The notes under the pieces were generated by a model. It had not been told where the DNA came from. It searched no databases and saw only the letters and a program-made list of their open reading frames with translations. DNA of 60,000 nucleotides, taken from positions 8,980,485 to 9,040,484 of the forward strand of contig NC_134027.1 in assembly GCF_964204645.1 (NCBI RefSeq), in the 5' to 3' direction. This DNA is from Tubulanus polymorphus (lineage: Eukaryota > Nemertea > Palaeonemertea > Tubulaniformes > Tubulanidae). Below are positions 44,806 through 56,599 of this stretch, one piece after another. The translations under genes were made by a program, and so were the position numbers. How positions within the stretch are numbered: position 1 is the stretch's first letter; each line of letters begins with the position of its first letter.

Positions 44806-46739
44806 GCCTTCAGAAACGGTGACCTTTAAGTTGCGCACGTTAGTTACTGATAAGTGAACAGTTGTACAGGAAACTGAACAAACAACTCGGTTCCGTCGTT
44901 TGATCGTTAATCACCGGCAAAATTAGTGACATTATTGTAAAAACCGTCACATCGTCCACGGTTGAAAATGACCGATTCCACCGATATGACGGCCACTTAC
45001 TGTCATCGAGCCCCTGATTCGATAACCATGATGCGGTATCAGCGACGAGAAATTAAACACGAACGCCGTCGCCGTCTGTTACTACCGGACTTAAAGAAAT
45101 GGCCATGAAACGATAATTTATATTTGCTGTGGAAATAAGCAGGTTTTCGATAACGTCGAACCAAGCGCGAGTTCGACGTACCAGCTCGCCACGCTGTCAT
45201 CGGCAACTCAAAATGAAACTTAATTGTTTGAGTTTGAAACATCGTTGAAAGAAAATTTCCTTTTCGCTTATACTTTCCTCTTATGCCTCGCGCACGCAGC
45301 ATGACATAAACACGAAAAAAATGTTTCCAGTTTGTTTCATGACTTCAGTCCGGTGTTCCGAAACAAGAAACAAGGTTAACTGAAACTGTTTTGCATGTTG
45401 GTTTCACCGTGAAACAAGAAACATCATTTCGATTGCTTTGTGCGCATTAGGCATTTTACTTGCTTGAAATCCTTTCGCGAATTTTTGTTTTTGGAAATAT
45501 GACCGTGCAGAGATCTCTAGAAAGTTTTCTGCGATAAACAAAAATAGTTCCTTAGACTGACTGTTCGTTTGTTGAGATGCCAGATTTTGCAGGGCTATTG
45601 GCTTGGCTTCAAATAGGAGATAGTTTAGTGGTTTTTTTTTCGTTATGACATGACATATCTCATCGATGCCCGGGTCATTCGCTACGATTGTTGGACGTAC
45701 CACGAAATTTCTGATTGTCATGTTCTGTGAAAATAACAAGAACGATGATGTATCTTCTTGTAATGCAATCTTCTGTAGGCTATACAGATGTCTGTATTTG
45801 TACCAATTTATTTAGGTTTCGTGTCTGTGCTTTATTTGCATCGGCTCCAAATTGCCGTTACTTGTGCAATCCCGAAATCTCGTATGATAGCATGATTGAA
45901 TTGTCCGAATGCAACAATTTTCTTTTGCTCTGGTTACATATGTCCACCTCGCCGAATAGATTTTTTTTCAACAAAGCCAACTTTTTGCAGCTGATGTTGA
46001 CGGTATAGCTAGTATTCTAAGCTCCACTTTTTCCATGCCATGAGCTTTGAAGATGCTTACAGTTTGGTTATCTGGATGATTTCTTAGAAATTCATATTTT
46101 TGATATCAATCTGAACTATTAATGCGGATATTTGCGCATTTTTCAGCGAAAGTGGGACAAAGTGATTGGTAGATATTGTTAAGACGACGCTGTTGAATTG
46201 GCTTTTTTCTTCCGGGAAAGGGGCATCTCGTATTGACCTGTAAGCGAACGTCTTGTCTAGTTCAATTAGAGCCCGCTCGTGCTGCAGGCGTGATTTGCGA
46301 TGCGAAAAACACAAAAGGCTGAACGTTCGCTAACATTTTCATCAGCCTAATGAACCACCGTACGTATTGAACCCAACGCGCTGTGACATTTCGGTCTGCT
46401 ATTGTTTGCCAATGGCGCCGTATGTTACCTGTCGTTCACTTCGCCGCTGGGTCGGTAAATAATTTTTAACGCAACCTAAAACCAGACTCGGTCGTAAATG
46501 TCGTCGCTTAAAGCTGCAGGTGCTCGCTTCGCTTCCCTATACTGGACACTGGAATGACCGTCAGCTTTTTAGAATAACAGTTGGCTAAAAGCTGTTAAGT
46601 GCCCGAGGTGACTAATTTTCCAACCACGATTCGTGTTGACAGTTTTTCATAAGCAGCGCATATTATGGTGCTTAGCTTTGAAGTCAATGCACCCGTGTTG
46701 GCTCTTGTGTCATAGAATGGCCTTGAGATTTGAGACTAT
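44806..46739. other. Unassigned sequence
   Basis: Frames of 87-111 codons at 45039-45302 and 45404-45739 (minus) and 45715-46008 (plus) have no recognised domain. No repeat copy seen. Confidence 0.4.
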
Positions 46740-47050
46740 AGCCTTGATCACCCGAGCATTTTTTTGCCCAGAACAGCTGTTCACACAGGTGCCAACTGGG
46801 GCCTTTGCTTGTTTGGCTTGCCCCAAAAAGGACCAGGCCTGAGCCAAATTTTAGCACCGGTCAAATTGTCGCGTATGAATTGCAACTGGTTCCGTAAGTG
46901 TTTCACTTCGCTTTGTTTAACAGTGTTTTATATCGAGTGTGTGGTTTACATGCGAATGCGCTCTCTTATTAGGCACGGGGCCAAATTCGACTTGTGTCTG
47001 TTCCAAGCCAATTTGTCCGGGGCCAAATTGTCTCCAAGTGATCGTGACTT
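46740..47050 (-). mobile_element. Family A MITE, near full-length
   Basis: AGCCTTGATCACCCGAGCAT start (reversed right end); AACAGCTGTTCACACAGGTG; GAATTGCAACTGGTTCCG; TTCACTTCGCTTTGTTTAAC; GTGTGTGGTTTACATGCGAA; CGCTCTCTTATTAGGCACGG; end TTGTCTCCAAGTGATCGTGA. About 310 bp with all blocks in order. Confidence 0.9.
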
Positions 47051-47709
47051 ATGTTTTAATCTGTAATCGGCCTTAGGAGCTGGTCTGTCTCATTTCTAGC
47101 ATTATGTAGAATATCGAAGTTGTCCTTATGAATATCGAACTTCTCCCTGTCACAAAATGACTATCACCACTCCATATTATTGCGCACATGCCCCACTAAA
47201 AGCAATCGCCAATTCGTTTCAGTTCTTCTGGTCAGGTGGGGGAATGAAATCGACTGACTGACTTAATCGATTCTAGCTTTCCAACATTTTCATTTCTAAG
47301 AAATAGCCCGACTCATTGGTGTATTCAGTTCATGTATCTTACGTACAAGATGAATCCCTATTTATAGCTTATCCTCAGAGCTGACAGCTGCCCGTGATGG
47401 ATTTGTCAGAATGCCCTGCTATTGTCTTTAACGCTGTCCGGATTACTGATACTTATCTCTTAGAATCGCTCAATTATGGATTGTCAGCGGCATGCCGAAT
47501 CGGTTGACAGAAACTGACGCTCAGAAACAGCCGCACGGTTTTGTTTTGCCGAACAGTTTTCGGGATTACTCGACCTTTTGAACAATTCGACGAAGATTCA
47601 AATCTAACTACCTTTAGCCGGGACACGCTACAAGATTTTAGTCACCGATGATGGCGACTGGCAAGAATTCTTGAAAAAATTGCTCCGTGTTTAAATCTAC
47701 TACATACAG
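47051..47709. other. Unassigned sequence
   Basis: No recognised gene or repeat. Confidence 0.45.
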
Positions 47710-47880
47710 AATTAGAAGAGAGACTGAAAACGAATTTTATTTATCAAAAATTGAAATCGAAATACGCGATGTTTCAAACTCTCACTACAGATCATCTTCA
47801 AAGAATGCAAATCATCATTCTCTAGTGAGAGTTTGAAATGTCGTGTATTATGATTAAATTCTTAATAAATGAAATTCCTT
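47710..47880. mobile_element. Penelope-like termini in inverted arrangement
   Basis: Arms 47761-47786 and 47824-47849 are inverted repeats of 26 bp with three mismatches (right arm AGTGAGAGTTTGAAATGTCG). On each outward strand the layout is GATGATC or CATCATTC, TCTAGTGAGAG, then TTGAAA(C/T)(A/G)TCG(C/T)GTATT and an AT-rich stretch ending in (A)ATAAAT(A/G)AAATTC. This matches the element at 51831-52040 in arrangement, though the sequences belong to a different, more decayed subfamily. Confidence 0.5.
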
Positions 47881-48025
47881 TTTAATCTTTTGAATTCTTT
47901 TAATATGGGCATTAGGCTTATTATCTGTTCTCCACATCAGAGTGTGGCTATTCTATCATTACGTAGCATGCCCGCATCAGTGATTGAGAGTGTTGTAATT
48001 ATAATAGCAAAATCACCATTATCAT

Positions 48026-48305
48026 CAGGGTGGCCACTGACCTGGAGTATCTGGGAAATCTAGAAAAAATCTGTGAGAACTGGGGGAATTTGAAAGATTT
48101 TTCCAAATAGCTGGAAAACTCAGGGAATTTGGATAATGTTATCGATGATGTTATTGACCGCATGTTTCTTTACGTAATTCAATGAAAAATGAATGAATCG
48201 TAACATTTTAAACTTCTCCGATTCACGCGGGGAATTTAATGTAATCACGAGGAAAAATCGAGGAAAACTCGGGGATTGGTAAATGGGCGGAAAGCGGCCA
48301 CCCCG
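48026..48305. mobile_element. Family F element (CAGGGTGGCCACT ends)
   Basis: The left end CAGGGTGGCCACTGACCTGG and reversed right end CGGGGTGGCCGCTTTCCGCC are inverted. Inside are GGGAAATCTAGAAAAAATC, AACTCAGGGAATTTGGAT and ATTGGTAAATGGGCGGAAAG, all shared in order with 57313-57495. It has no frame. The middle (48130-48230) is unique to this copy. Confidence 0.75.
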
Positions 48306-48969
48306 ATCGAGCATGTTTGATATTTCCACCGTCGATTCCACAAAATTAGCTTCTATTTGCCGAATGCGTCCGCTCCAGTAACGAAATCGCGTCGCAATCA
48401 TTTTATTAGTCAATCGCGAGCAAACAAAATGGCAACACCGATGAGACGTGGGATATAGACATTACAGCGAAAACACGGGTTATCAGAATGATTCTAAAAA
48501 AATTACACTTACAAAAGTCAGACTGACCAAGCAGAGCGGCCAACTGTTGCTGATTTTCTGTGTTTGTTACTATTTCATTACGAAAAATACCGATTTTATT
48601 TCATATTTCAATGAAATGTTCCCACTGAAAAAACTTCAATTTTATCCAAGGTCACGCCGCTGAAAAATGGTTTTATGTGCCTAATTCTGCTGCTAGGTGA
48701 CGCACTGGGCCCATTCTTTGCTTTGCACAACTAGACCCCTATACTAATGTACCATTACGACCCATTCTTAACGAAGCTAAGCAGCTGAAGAAAACAGACA
48801 CAGACAGTACAAGGGTCTTTCGGAAACCCGAGAACCAATATGATTCCTGTACTTAGCCGCGTCTGTGTTGCATGGCTTATGAGGATCTCGCTGGCCACAT
48901 TTTGGTGGTAAGGATATATCAACGATTGGATTTCATCTAATATAAGTGAGCAGCACTCCAATCTCGCCC
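48306..48969. other. Unassigned sequence
   Basis: A 71-codon plus-strand frame (48448-48663) has no known motif. Nothing else recognised. Confidence 0.45.
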
Positions 48970-49130
48970 TAATATTGATGACATAGTACACATCCACTTG
49001 CACACTACCCTATTTGCGATCAACATTCACTATTCAAGACATGAGAATTTGATGAGATAGAAAATAGATTGTAATTGTTATTTCAATGTTAATATTGATG
49101 ATGTAGTGCACATCAGCTCACATACTATCG
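48970..49130. repeat. Diverged duplication, offset 120 bp
   Basis: TAATATTGATGACATAGTAC with ACATCCACTTGCACACTACC at 48970 recurs as TAATATTGATGATGTAGTGC with ACATCAGCTCACATACTATC at 49090. About 40 bp per copy is clearly shared; the spacer is less alike. Confidence 0.7.
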
Positions 49131-50842
49131 CTTCAATAATGCATCGTAGTAAGCAATGTATAAAAACATTTTTGTAACGGTTTTTCAACATCAAACAAAA
49201 ACTAGTGTGTCCTCACCGCCTTTCTGTCAAAATGATGCGATCAGCAATTAAATCCCTAGCGTGTCTCCGGCTTTTAGCTCAGGGAAAGAGAAAAATATGC
49301 AGATGAAATGAGCATTTACAGAGTAGAATTTTATTGGGTTACGAAATTCCAGTTTTTTTCCCTAACAGTCATCGCCAGGCGACACAATGAAATGCACGAG
49401 AAACATTTGGTGACATTTAAAATACTGCTGTTTGTGTAAATGAAGAAATGATCAGAATTTCTAGACCTGTAAGGTGTGCCTAGCCTTTCCAAAGAATTCT
49501 GCTCTTAGGTTTTGTGTGTTGTATTTTGATGGACTTCGCAGTGCTGTTCATTTGGGTATGTTGTCGTGCACCTGCCTTTGGCAGCTGATCTCGCATTGGC
49601 CTAAGATTTGTCATCATTTGACTTGGTCACGTAGACCAAGACCTACTATCCTCGTAACGGTGATTATGGGATACAATAAATGCTACTGACATCACTGTCA
49701 AAAGCTTGCAATCTTAGACTTGATGACGTTCTGGAGACGCATTACCCCAATAATAACTGTTTGTTCCAATTGGCTAACAACATGCATTTGCGTCCGGCAA
49801 AAAAGTCATTAACCTTCAATTTAGGCGCTGATTACGTTGTCATCGGCATTCTTAATTGGCGAGACAAGTCAATAAACGGATTCGAATTTGCTGCTGTCGC
49901 AATTAGAGCGAGCTCTGATGGCATTATCGTAAAAATAATGTACACTGTTGATGTCTACAGATTGCATTAGATGTAAGAATGGGTTATTATGTAAATATAC
50001 ACTTCCCGTTGTCATCCAGAGAGATGAACTTTTGAAATATTACTTGCAATGGCGATGTACTTTAATTTGTTGACTTAATTGTAATGGTTGGTTTAATGTC
50101 TAATGTAGATAGCGATCTCTCAAGAAATGCAACCGATTTCTCGGAAACGTTTTAGCCTTATTTACTGTGCCATAACAAGATGTTTGATGAATTGCTGTGC
50201 CTGGCCTTGAACGCGTATCAAGTGACTATCATTTATTGTCTGCCTGTCTTGTCTATGAATAATTAATAGCAATTTGTTTTTGATATCAACAAATTATAGA
50301 TTTAATTAAACGGTGAAATCGTGCTCGGGAAAATAATTCGTTACGCGTTAATGAAGAAAAAGGTTTTAGATTTAATCAGTGTTGCTTGATTAGTTTTCGG
50401 GATATATTTGCGAAGTTGTAATCGAAGAAGCGCATGGCGCTTGTTTCTCGGAAAGACGATATTTCTAATCTGGCTGAATCTGGCTGTCTGTATTTCGTTG
50501 TGTACATATTCAGCGGATCTGGTTGTTTCGGTTTTGAACTGGTCGTGAACCGGTTTTTATCTCGAATTTTGGACGAACAGTATTTTGGGGAAAGGGAATC
50601 GCATCACTTGTCTCTGCTCTTGTAACCGGCCGGTGTATCACTTGTTAACATATATATATAAACATACCTGTTCAGAGTTAGGCAACTGAAAGGGATTAAC
50701 TCACCCCCCATAACTATTTGTTTGTTTACACAGTTAGATAGTTGTATATATAGTTTCAGTTGTCTGAAATCGGAAACCCGACTTCCCTGAAACTAATCCA
50801 ACTGAAATTCCTGAATGGTTGAAATTAGTTGCCGCTGATAGT
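49131..50842. other. Unassigned sequence
   Basis: A 96-codon plus-strand frame (49680-49970) shows no recognised domain. A short (AT)n run lies near 50650-50660. No repeat copy. Confidence 0.4.
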
Positions 50843-51042
50843 CTAATGGAGCGCACAAGCATTTTTGGCCGTTCCAAATGGGCCTGACAAAAACATAGTA
50901 GGGGTCGAATTATTGCATTTGAATTGCAACCTGTTCGGGAAGTGACTTACTTCACTTCGTTTAAGCATTGTTTAGTATCGAGTGAGTGGTTTGCGTGTGA
51001 ACGCGCTCTCTAATTAGGCACGGGCCCGTGTGATCCCAGATC
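50843..51042 (-). mobile_element. Family A MITE, internally deleted
   Basis: GGAGCGCACAAGCATTTTTG start, GAATTGCAACCTGTTCGGGA, CTTCACTTCGTTTAAGCATT, GTTTAGTATCGAGTGAGTGG, CGCTCTCTAATTAGGCACGG. It jumps straight to CCCGTGTGATCCCAGA, so most of the left GGCC-rich part is gone. Confidence 0.85.
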
Positions 51043-51830
51043 ATGCCATGCCGATAGTTACTTCATCTTATGTTCAATGCATTTGCTTGATCATCACATG
51101 AACTCACATTCACTCAGGCATTCATTCAATTCCTTGTTCTCAAAACACGATAAGTAGCAACCACTACATCCCAAGGGTCTCTTGTTAGTTTCGGCTCGGG
51201 TGACGCTGCTTTGGACCATCCTTGAAGGTTTTTTTTTGTTTCCGCGACGCGATATCATGATGCATTGCGCTGTTGAGATTGAGAAACTGTGTAATATATA
51301 CATGGAAATGATGTATATTGAAAATATGGGTGAAAATGATGAGACACTTTAGTGTGTCGAAATTGACTATTTGACGACTTGAATATTCATGAAGCATCAA
51401 TATTATCGCGCCTTGACAGCGATGCGATTGTATCCAGGAATAAACATAAAAAAACATCTCGTTCGCAGGTTACGCAAGCGATCGAGAGGCGGAGATCCGA
51501 CTTTTGAGAAAAGTTGCCGGATCAAGAATAAATCGTAGAGAGTCGTAATTTTGACACATCATTAGTTGGAAATTTAGAGACAATATCGTATGACTGGCAT
51601 TGCAATAAATGCGTTGAAGCGGCTAATGAGCACGGTTTCCTTTCCGGTATATTTCCTTTCATGCAATATATCTCCATGTTCGTAGCGCCGTTGTTTTTCA
51701 TTTCGAGATCTTTTTCTACGTCTACTTATTAATTTTTTCATAAGTTGAACATGTGACGAAGTGGTTACATAACATTTTCCTAAATACTACAACATGTATG
51801 TATTGAAAAACTACAAGAGAAATCCTATGA
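51043..51830. other. Unassigned sequence
   Basis: Minus-strand frames at 51094-51303 and 51185-51457 overlap and have no known motif. Confidence 0.45.
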
Positions 51831-52040
51831 TAGAACGATAACCACACTCAAACGTGGTGAACGGATAATAAGATAAAATCCCACTATTTACAGATTAAAA
51901 GAATTTAAAAACAAGAATTTATTTATTAAATCTAAAATATTTAAAAGACACGACGTTTCGATCTCACACCTGACGATGATCTCTAGGGTGAGATCGAAAC
52001 GTCGTGTCTTTTAAATATTTTAGATTTAGATCTTTGGCTG
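51831..52040. mobile_element. Penelope-like termini, inverted, with a perfect 41-bp inverted repeat
   Basis: A 37-bp block (51831-51867) matches 846-882 in reverse. An AT-rich 3' part on the minus strand (from 51872) matches 723-796 and ends in arm 51927-51967. A 20-bp loop follows, then the exact reverse complement of that arm at 51988-52028. On the plus strand, CTGACGA (51970-51976), the stem GATCTC (51978-51983)/GAGATC (51990-51995), GAAAC (51996-52000) and GTC (52006-52008) follow the order of a minimal hammerhead ribozyme (CUGANGA, stem II, GAAA, short stem III, NUH). One T is unpaired before stem II and stem I is not evident, so self-cleavage is not assured. Confidence 0.65.
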
Positions 52041-52999
52041 ATTTATTGTGGGATTTATCTCGTATATTCACCGCACATGGATATTGTGTATCTTGCTGAC
52101 TTATGTCGAAAAAGTACTTCCCCGCGCTCATTGGCAATAATACCAAAAGTGGGAATCGGTGCATTGAAATCGAGTCTTATTCAGATATATTAAACCCAGC
52201 TGTGATTTATTTAATAGAACGATCGTAAACGAGTAATGGCTTTGATAGATGAAAATTGCGACAGCAGTGGCAATCACTGGCTCCCCACGCCGTGTGAAGA
52301 ACGCTCCCCAGAATTGAAAGCGAACGAACACGCGAAGAGCAACGACTTCTATTTATCGAAAAAAAACATTCGTTCGAGCAATAAAACAAGTTTGCGTTTG
52401 TCCCAATTTCGTCTTATGTTTTGTCATTAGTATCATGATGCGAAGGCAATTATACTTTTCAACCCGAAATTTGATGCGAAACTCAAAATTGTGCGAAATT
52501 GCTTTGATTGCAATTGACTGCCGAGACAATTAGCTTTGAAACTTTTATTTCTAAACCAGATCGCAAGCATGAAAAGGGGAATTTATGACTTTCAATATTT
52601 CCATTTTTCCATTGAAAAGTTCCTGTTTTAACATCAGTCAATTTCATAAGTTATTGTTAACAAAACCTTCAAAAACCATCCGTCTTTTTGTCGTGGGATT
52701 CCATGAATTGAGGCCGTTTTATTCTTATTCATGAGCGAATCTTGAACAGGAAGCCACGCAGTTTGAAATGCTATTTTCATTCTTATGACTTCAAGCATTT
52801 GGGAATGATAAGTTGGCCATTGATCCGCCCCCCTTTGAACAATTCCTGAATATCTGCCCCCGCTTTTTTCATTCAAAGACAACAGAAGCTTTGATTTCAG
52901 GGAACATCCGGCTCATCAGGTTTTTTTCATGCGCTGTTTACCAGTTTCGGTACCACATGAACTCAATACCCTCGTACTTGCGCTATGATACTTATGCAC
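52041..52999. other. Unassigned sequence
   Basis: Overlapping frames on both strands with no known motif. No repeat copy seen. Confidence 0.45.
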
Positions 53000-53232
53000 T
53001 ATCATTAGTTAAAAATGGACCCTGTTTTGCCCAACCAAAAAAGTTGAATCAGGCCGGAGCCAAATTTCAGCACAAGGTAGATTATTGCATTTGAATTGCT
53101 ACTGGTTCCGGAAGCGTTTCACTTCGGTTTGTTTAAACAGTGTGTAGTATCAAGAACGCGCTCTCTAATTAGGCTCGGGCCTAATCCGTGCCAATTTGAC
53201 CCAGGCCAAATCGTCTCTGTGTGATCGCGGGT
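53000..53232 (-). mobile_element. Family A MITE, deleted copy
   Basis: The start is eroded (about 53000-53050). Then AATCAGGCCGGAGCCAAATT, ATTGCATTTGAATTGCTACT, CACTTCGGTTTGTTTAAACA, CGCTCTCTAATTAGGCTCGG, CCGTGCCAATTTGACCCAGG, end GTCTCTGTGTGATCGCGG. The GTGGTTTGCGTGTGAA segment is missing between GTATCAAG and AACGCGCTCTC. Confidence 0.85.
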
Positions 53233-54117
53233 ATTGACGAAATGAAACCCGATTTTGGCTAATGATATCATCCGATGGACGAATAGCTTGATACCTGTGT
53301 CAGAGTCTTGTGGTGCCCGTTAAAGTTCAAACCTACCCAAGGAAGAATGCTCAAATTCATCCAGTCATAGATGATGTAGTACTCAGAAAATGACTCTCCC
53401 TCCAGCATTTTCCAACTGAGTTAACCTGATGTTAACCTCATTTATTCTGAATTGATCATTTGGCTTCGTTGTGTAATTGGCTATTACAAATATCTAATTG
53501 TCATAAACGGCGAACTCATTAATCCCCGAACTACACTTAAACCCCATATCTGTAGGCATTCTGCAGTTGTCGGTGTTCGACAATATACTTTTATGTCACA
53601 GATTAAACTGTGGACTTCCACCGGAATTCAAAGATCAAATTAGTTTATAGTCGTTTCATTTACATAATAATTACACATACGGTCCACATGGTAGGATTCT
53701 CGGTATAGGCTTATCGCATAGAAAAATATAACCTCAAATTCAATTAAAGAACAAAATGGCCAATCCCGCATTTGATGTTGATTGCATAACGAACTGATGT
53801 AGAACTGATCCAGTAGATGACAACATAATGTGATTGAATAACTAGTGGATTGGCTTGCGTGAATTCTAATGATTATAAAAGTATTCGTATATCTGATTGC
53901 TGTTGTCTTTTGAATTCATTATTCTCTTTGAGAGATCGAAAGTTTTCTGTTTTGTGCCAGAATTAATACATCAGCCACTGTGCAGTTGTTGGTCACTGGT
54001 TATCCCATGTAACCAACAAATTGGACTTGAGAACTTTCCTCAATATGTGTTATGTGTTTTATCAAAAATACATTTTCCTTTTTATGTATTATCTATTTTT
54101 GGTTTTATGTGTTAACA
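53233..54117. other. Unassigned sequence
   Basis: No recognised gene or repeat; AT-rich. Confidence 0.45.
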
Positions 54118-54290
54118 CTACACCGCAGTGCGGTGTATAAATCGGTGATGGACTTAGCTAGTACACCGCATTGCAGCATATTTATGCTATTAATTATTAG
54201 TTTTGATCTCCATTGTAAGATGGCTGCACTTGTCAAGCATAGGAAAATAGTAGTATAGATACACCGCACCGAGGTGTAGACACTAGTGGT
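54118..54290 (+). mobile_element. Family G MITE (CACCGCA ends)
   Basis: The left end CTACACCGCAGTGCGGTGTA and right end TACACCGCACCGAGGTGTAG are each near-palindromic and mutually inverted. An internal TACACCGCATTGCAGC lies at about 54162. The reverse of 8190-8340 aligns along the body (ATAAATCGGTGATGGACTTA, TCTCCATTGTAAGATG, CTTGTCAA). Non-coding. Confidence 0.75.
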
Positions 54291-54899
54291 ATTCAACACA
54301 CTTGGGTAGAATTTTCAAATTATCTGCAGCACTTTAGGGTATCAATTAGTCGGCACTGAAAGGGCTTTTAGGAACCATGCGGTCAGACGAAACTTAACGA
54401 TACTATTAATTAGAGAAATAGAGAAACGATTCATTTTACAAACGTCACTGCTTTATCGTCATTCCCAGAGCAGCATTGTGCCCAACTATACCCTCTGTCT
54501 CCATCACGCGTGACAACTTTCTCCAATTAAAGTCAGATTATTTCAAAATCCATTGCGTTTGCACCGACACGTTTGTTTGCAATTAAGATTTCGCGACGAT
54601 TCTATCTCTTTTTTTCATCCACTGTCACGCCATACAACAATTTATGAAAATTATCAACCATCGCGTCGGGAATGACAGCAACCTTGGTGTGATTTTAATC
54701 CGCGTTCGAATACTGTCAGTTTAGTTGTTCGTCTTCATACCAGCCTACTCTAAATCCTCTGCGCGTGTTAAATGATATTCCGTGACATTTTCTTTCTCCC
54801 GTTCGTATAACAAAGGGGTATGGCTTAAGCTTATGTTATCAAACAACTTTGATTCCACTCCTGAAACCGACTGATGATAACATATGAAGAAAAATAATC
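54291..54899. other. Unassigned sequence
   Basis: No recognised feature. Confidence 0.45.
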
Positions 54900-54993
54900 C
54901 GCAAACGCCCCTTCCCATCCTCCCGCGGCAGGGACTCGAACCTGATGGCATCGCTTGACTCGCCACGGCACGAAACCATGGTTCTACACACCA
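54900..54993 (-). repeat. tRNA-like repeat unit, second copy
   Basis: The minus strand has CCATGGTTTCGTGCCGTGGC, GAGTCAAGCGATGCCATCAG, GTTCGAGTCCCTGCCG and CGGGAGGATGGG, matching the unit at 24600-24670. The B box is GGTTCGAGTCC. It directly abuts a GGCCGGTTCCA hairpin element, as the first copy nearly does. Confidence 0.65.
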
Positions 54994-55138
54994 GGGGCCG
55001 GTTCCATAATCAAGACTTACCGTAAGACCAAATGTGGTCTTAAATCTTGAGACTGGTCTTAAGTTATTAGATTGGCTATAGAACTAAGTTGGTCTTAGAA
55101 TGGTCTTAAGTCTAAGCCCTCACTATGGAACTGGCCCC
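54994..55138. mobile_element. Hairpin (foldback) element GGGGCCGGTTCCATA
   Basis: The left end GGGGCCGGTTCCATAATCAA and the reversed right end GGGGCCAGTTCCATAGTGAG are inverted. Inner arms include AAGACTTA/TAAGTCT and TGGTCTTAAG-type repeats (TGGTCTTAAATC, TGGTCTTAAGTT, TTGGTCTTAG, TGGTCTTAAGTC), so nearly all of it can fold back. If the ends are taken as GGGCC, CAG lies on both sides as a 3-bp duplication. Confidence 0.8.
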
Positions 55139-55746
55139 AGAGCTTGATACTAACTGTGCAGGAGCGGGGGTAAGCGGATGCATTATTTCCCGGTACATTT
55201 TCCCCTACATTCGAATATGATACTCTCCAAAATTCATGGTTGATGCACAATGCAAAGTAAACATATTTACTCTGGTGGGATCCTTTTCCGCAACTGAGTG
55301 AACCCCTAAATGAATGTTAGAGTGTCAACGATTAACCTATGTCGTGCCTCCTGCTTTATTGATGATTTCTCTCCGTTCGTTGTGCTGTTGACTTTCTTCT
55401 TACTGCTCCACGACAGTCGACCACATTCGGCAAATATGATTACATGGTCGAGCTGATTGTTGCATGTGTTTACTCGTTGGGCAGGGGGGCTTCACTTGGC
55501 GATTTGAAAGAAACAAACAGGCGCTCTCGTTAAAAATGCTGTGATTGATTAAGTAGTCCTGTAAAAAGAAGCGTACTTCGTTGAAGCTTTTGACTTCCGT
55601 CCAGTGGTATATAAACTGACAACAATTAACATTTAATCGTGGCCAAAATAAGCAAAGTGAGCTTAGTTGCTTAATCCGGTTGGGAGAGAGATAGAAATAG
55701 CAATGAAGCCGTTTTAGCAAAAGCTTGAAATGTCTTCGGTGGTCAT
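55139..55746. other. Unassigned sequence
   Basis: A 120-codon minus-strand frame (55400-55762) is open but has no known domain, and its start lies in a family A end. Confidence 0.4.
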
Positions 55747-55981
55747 AAGTCGTGATCAGCATTTTTGGCCAAAAACGTCACACCAAATTTTAGCATTGGA
55801 CAAATGATTGTGTTTGAATTGTAACTGGTTCCAGCAATGATACACTTCCCCGCTTTATTGAGTATCAAGTGATTGGTTTACGTGTGAGCGTTCTCTAATT
55901 AGGCACGGGCCAAATTTGACTCGGGCCTGATCTGTACCAATTTTGCCCGGGCCAAATTGTCTCCACGTGATGGTGGCTATA
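55747..55981 (-). mobile_element. Family A MITE, deleted copy
   Basis: AGTCGTGATCAGCATTTTTG start, TTGAATTGTAACTGGTTCCA, GAGTATCAAGTGATTGGTTT, GCGTTCTCTAATTAGGCACG, CCAATTTTGCCCGGGCCAAA, end TCTCCACGTGATGGTGGCTA. About 235 bp. Confidence 0.88.
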
Positions 55982-56599
55982 GAGGGGAAAGGCGTGCGCG
56001 ATATTTGCTGCGATTAAGGTTAGATTTGTTACGAGGACCTCCAGTAGATTATTTCATGTAAATTCGTCGCTCATCGTCACCATAAATATGGTTAGAACGC
56101 GCGTGGATTATCACCTGTTTCGCTCAGTCAATGCCAATGCAGCTCGTAAAAACGAAATAAATGAGTGTATTAATTAACGCATCAGTCACCTCAATCATGA
56201 ATTATTTAGTAGTTATGATATCAACCATCGGGTGGTTCACAAACTACGAATGCATTACAAAATTTGATTAAAACATCAAATCTACATTTTATAGTTAAAA
56301 TGCATGGAACAGGGGATGAATGGATTCAAATCTTTGTGGGAATCGAGGAGGTAGAGGAAAGGAAAAACAGATGTTCTTGTATATTTTTTTTGTAAATCAG
56401 ACAATGTCTATGCAATAAGGTTTTATTTTTAAAGAAAATATCAACAGGTTTTAACTGATAGCCTTGATATTTGATAATTGTTGATATTTGAATTAACACT
56501 GTCATACATGGGACGCACCTCCATACATGAAATTGCGATTATCCGATATTTCGTTCTCCCCACTAGGCAGAGTTAAATATTGAATTACACACAATCTTT
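55982..56599. other. Unassigned sequence
   Basis: No recognised gene or repeat; strongly AT-rich. Confidence 0.45.
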
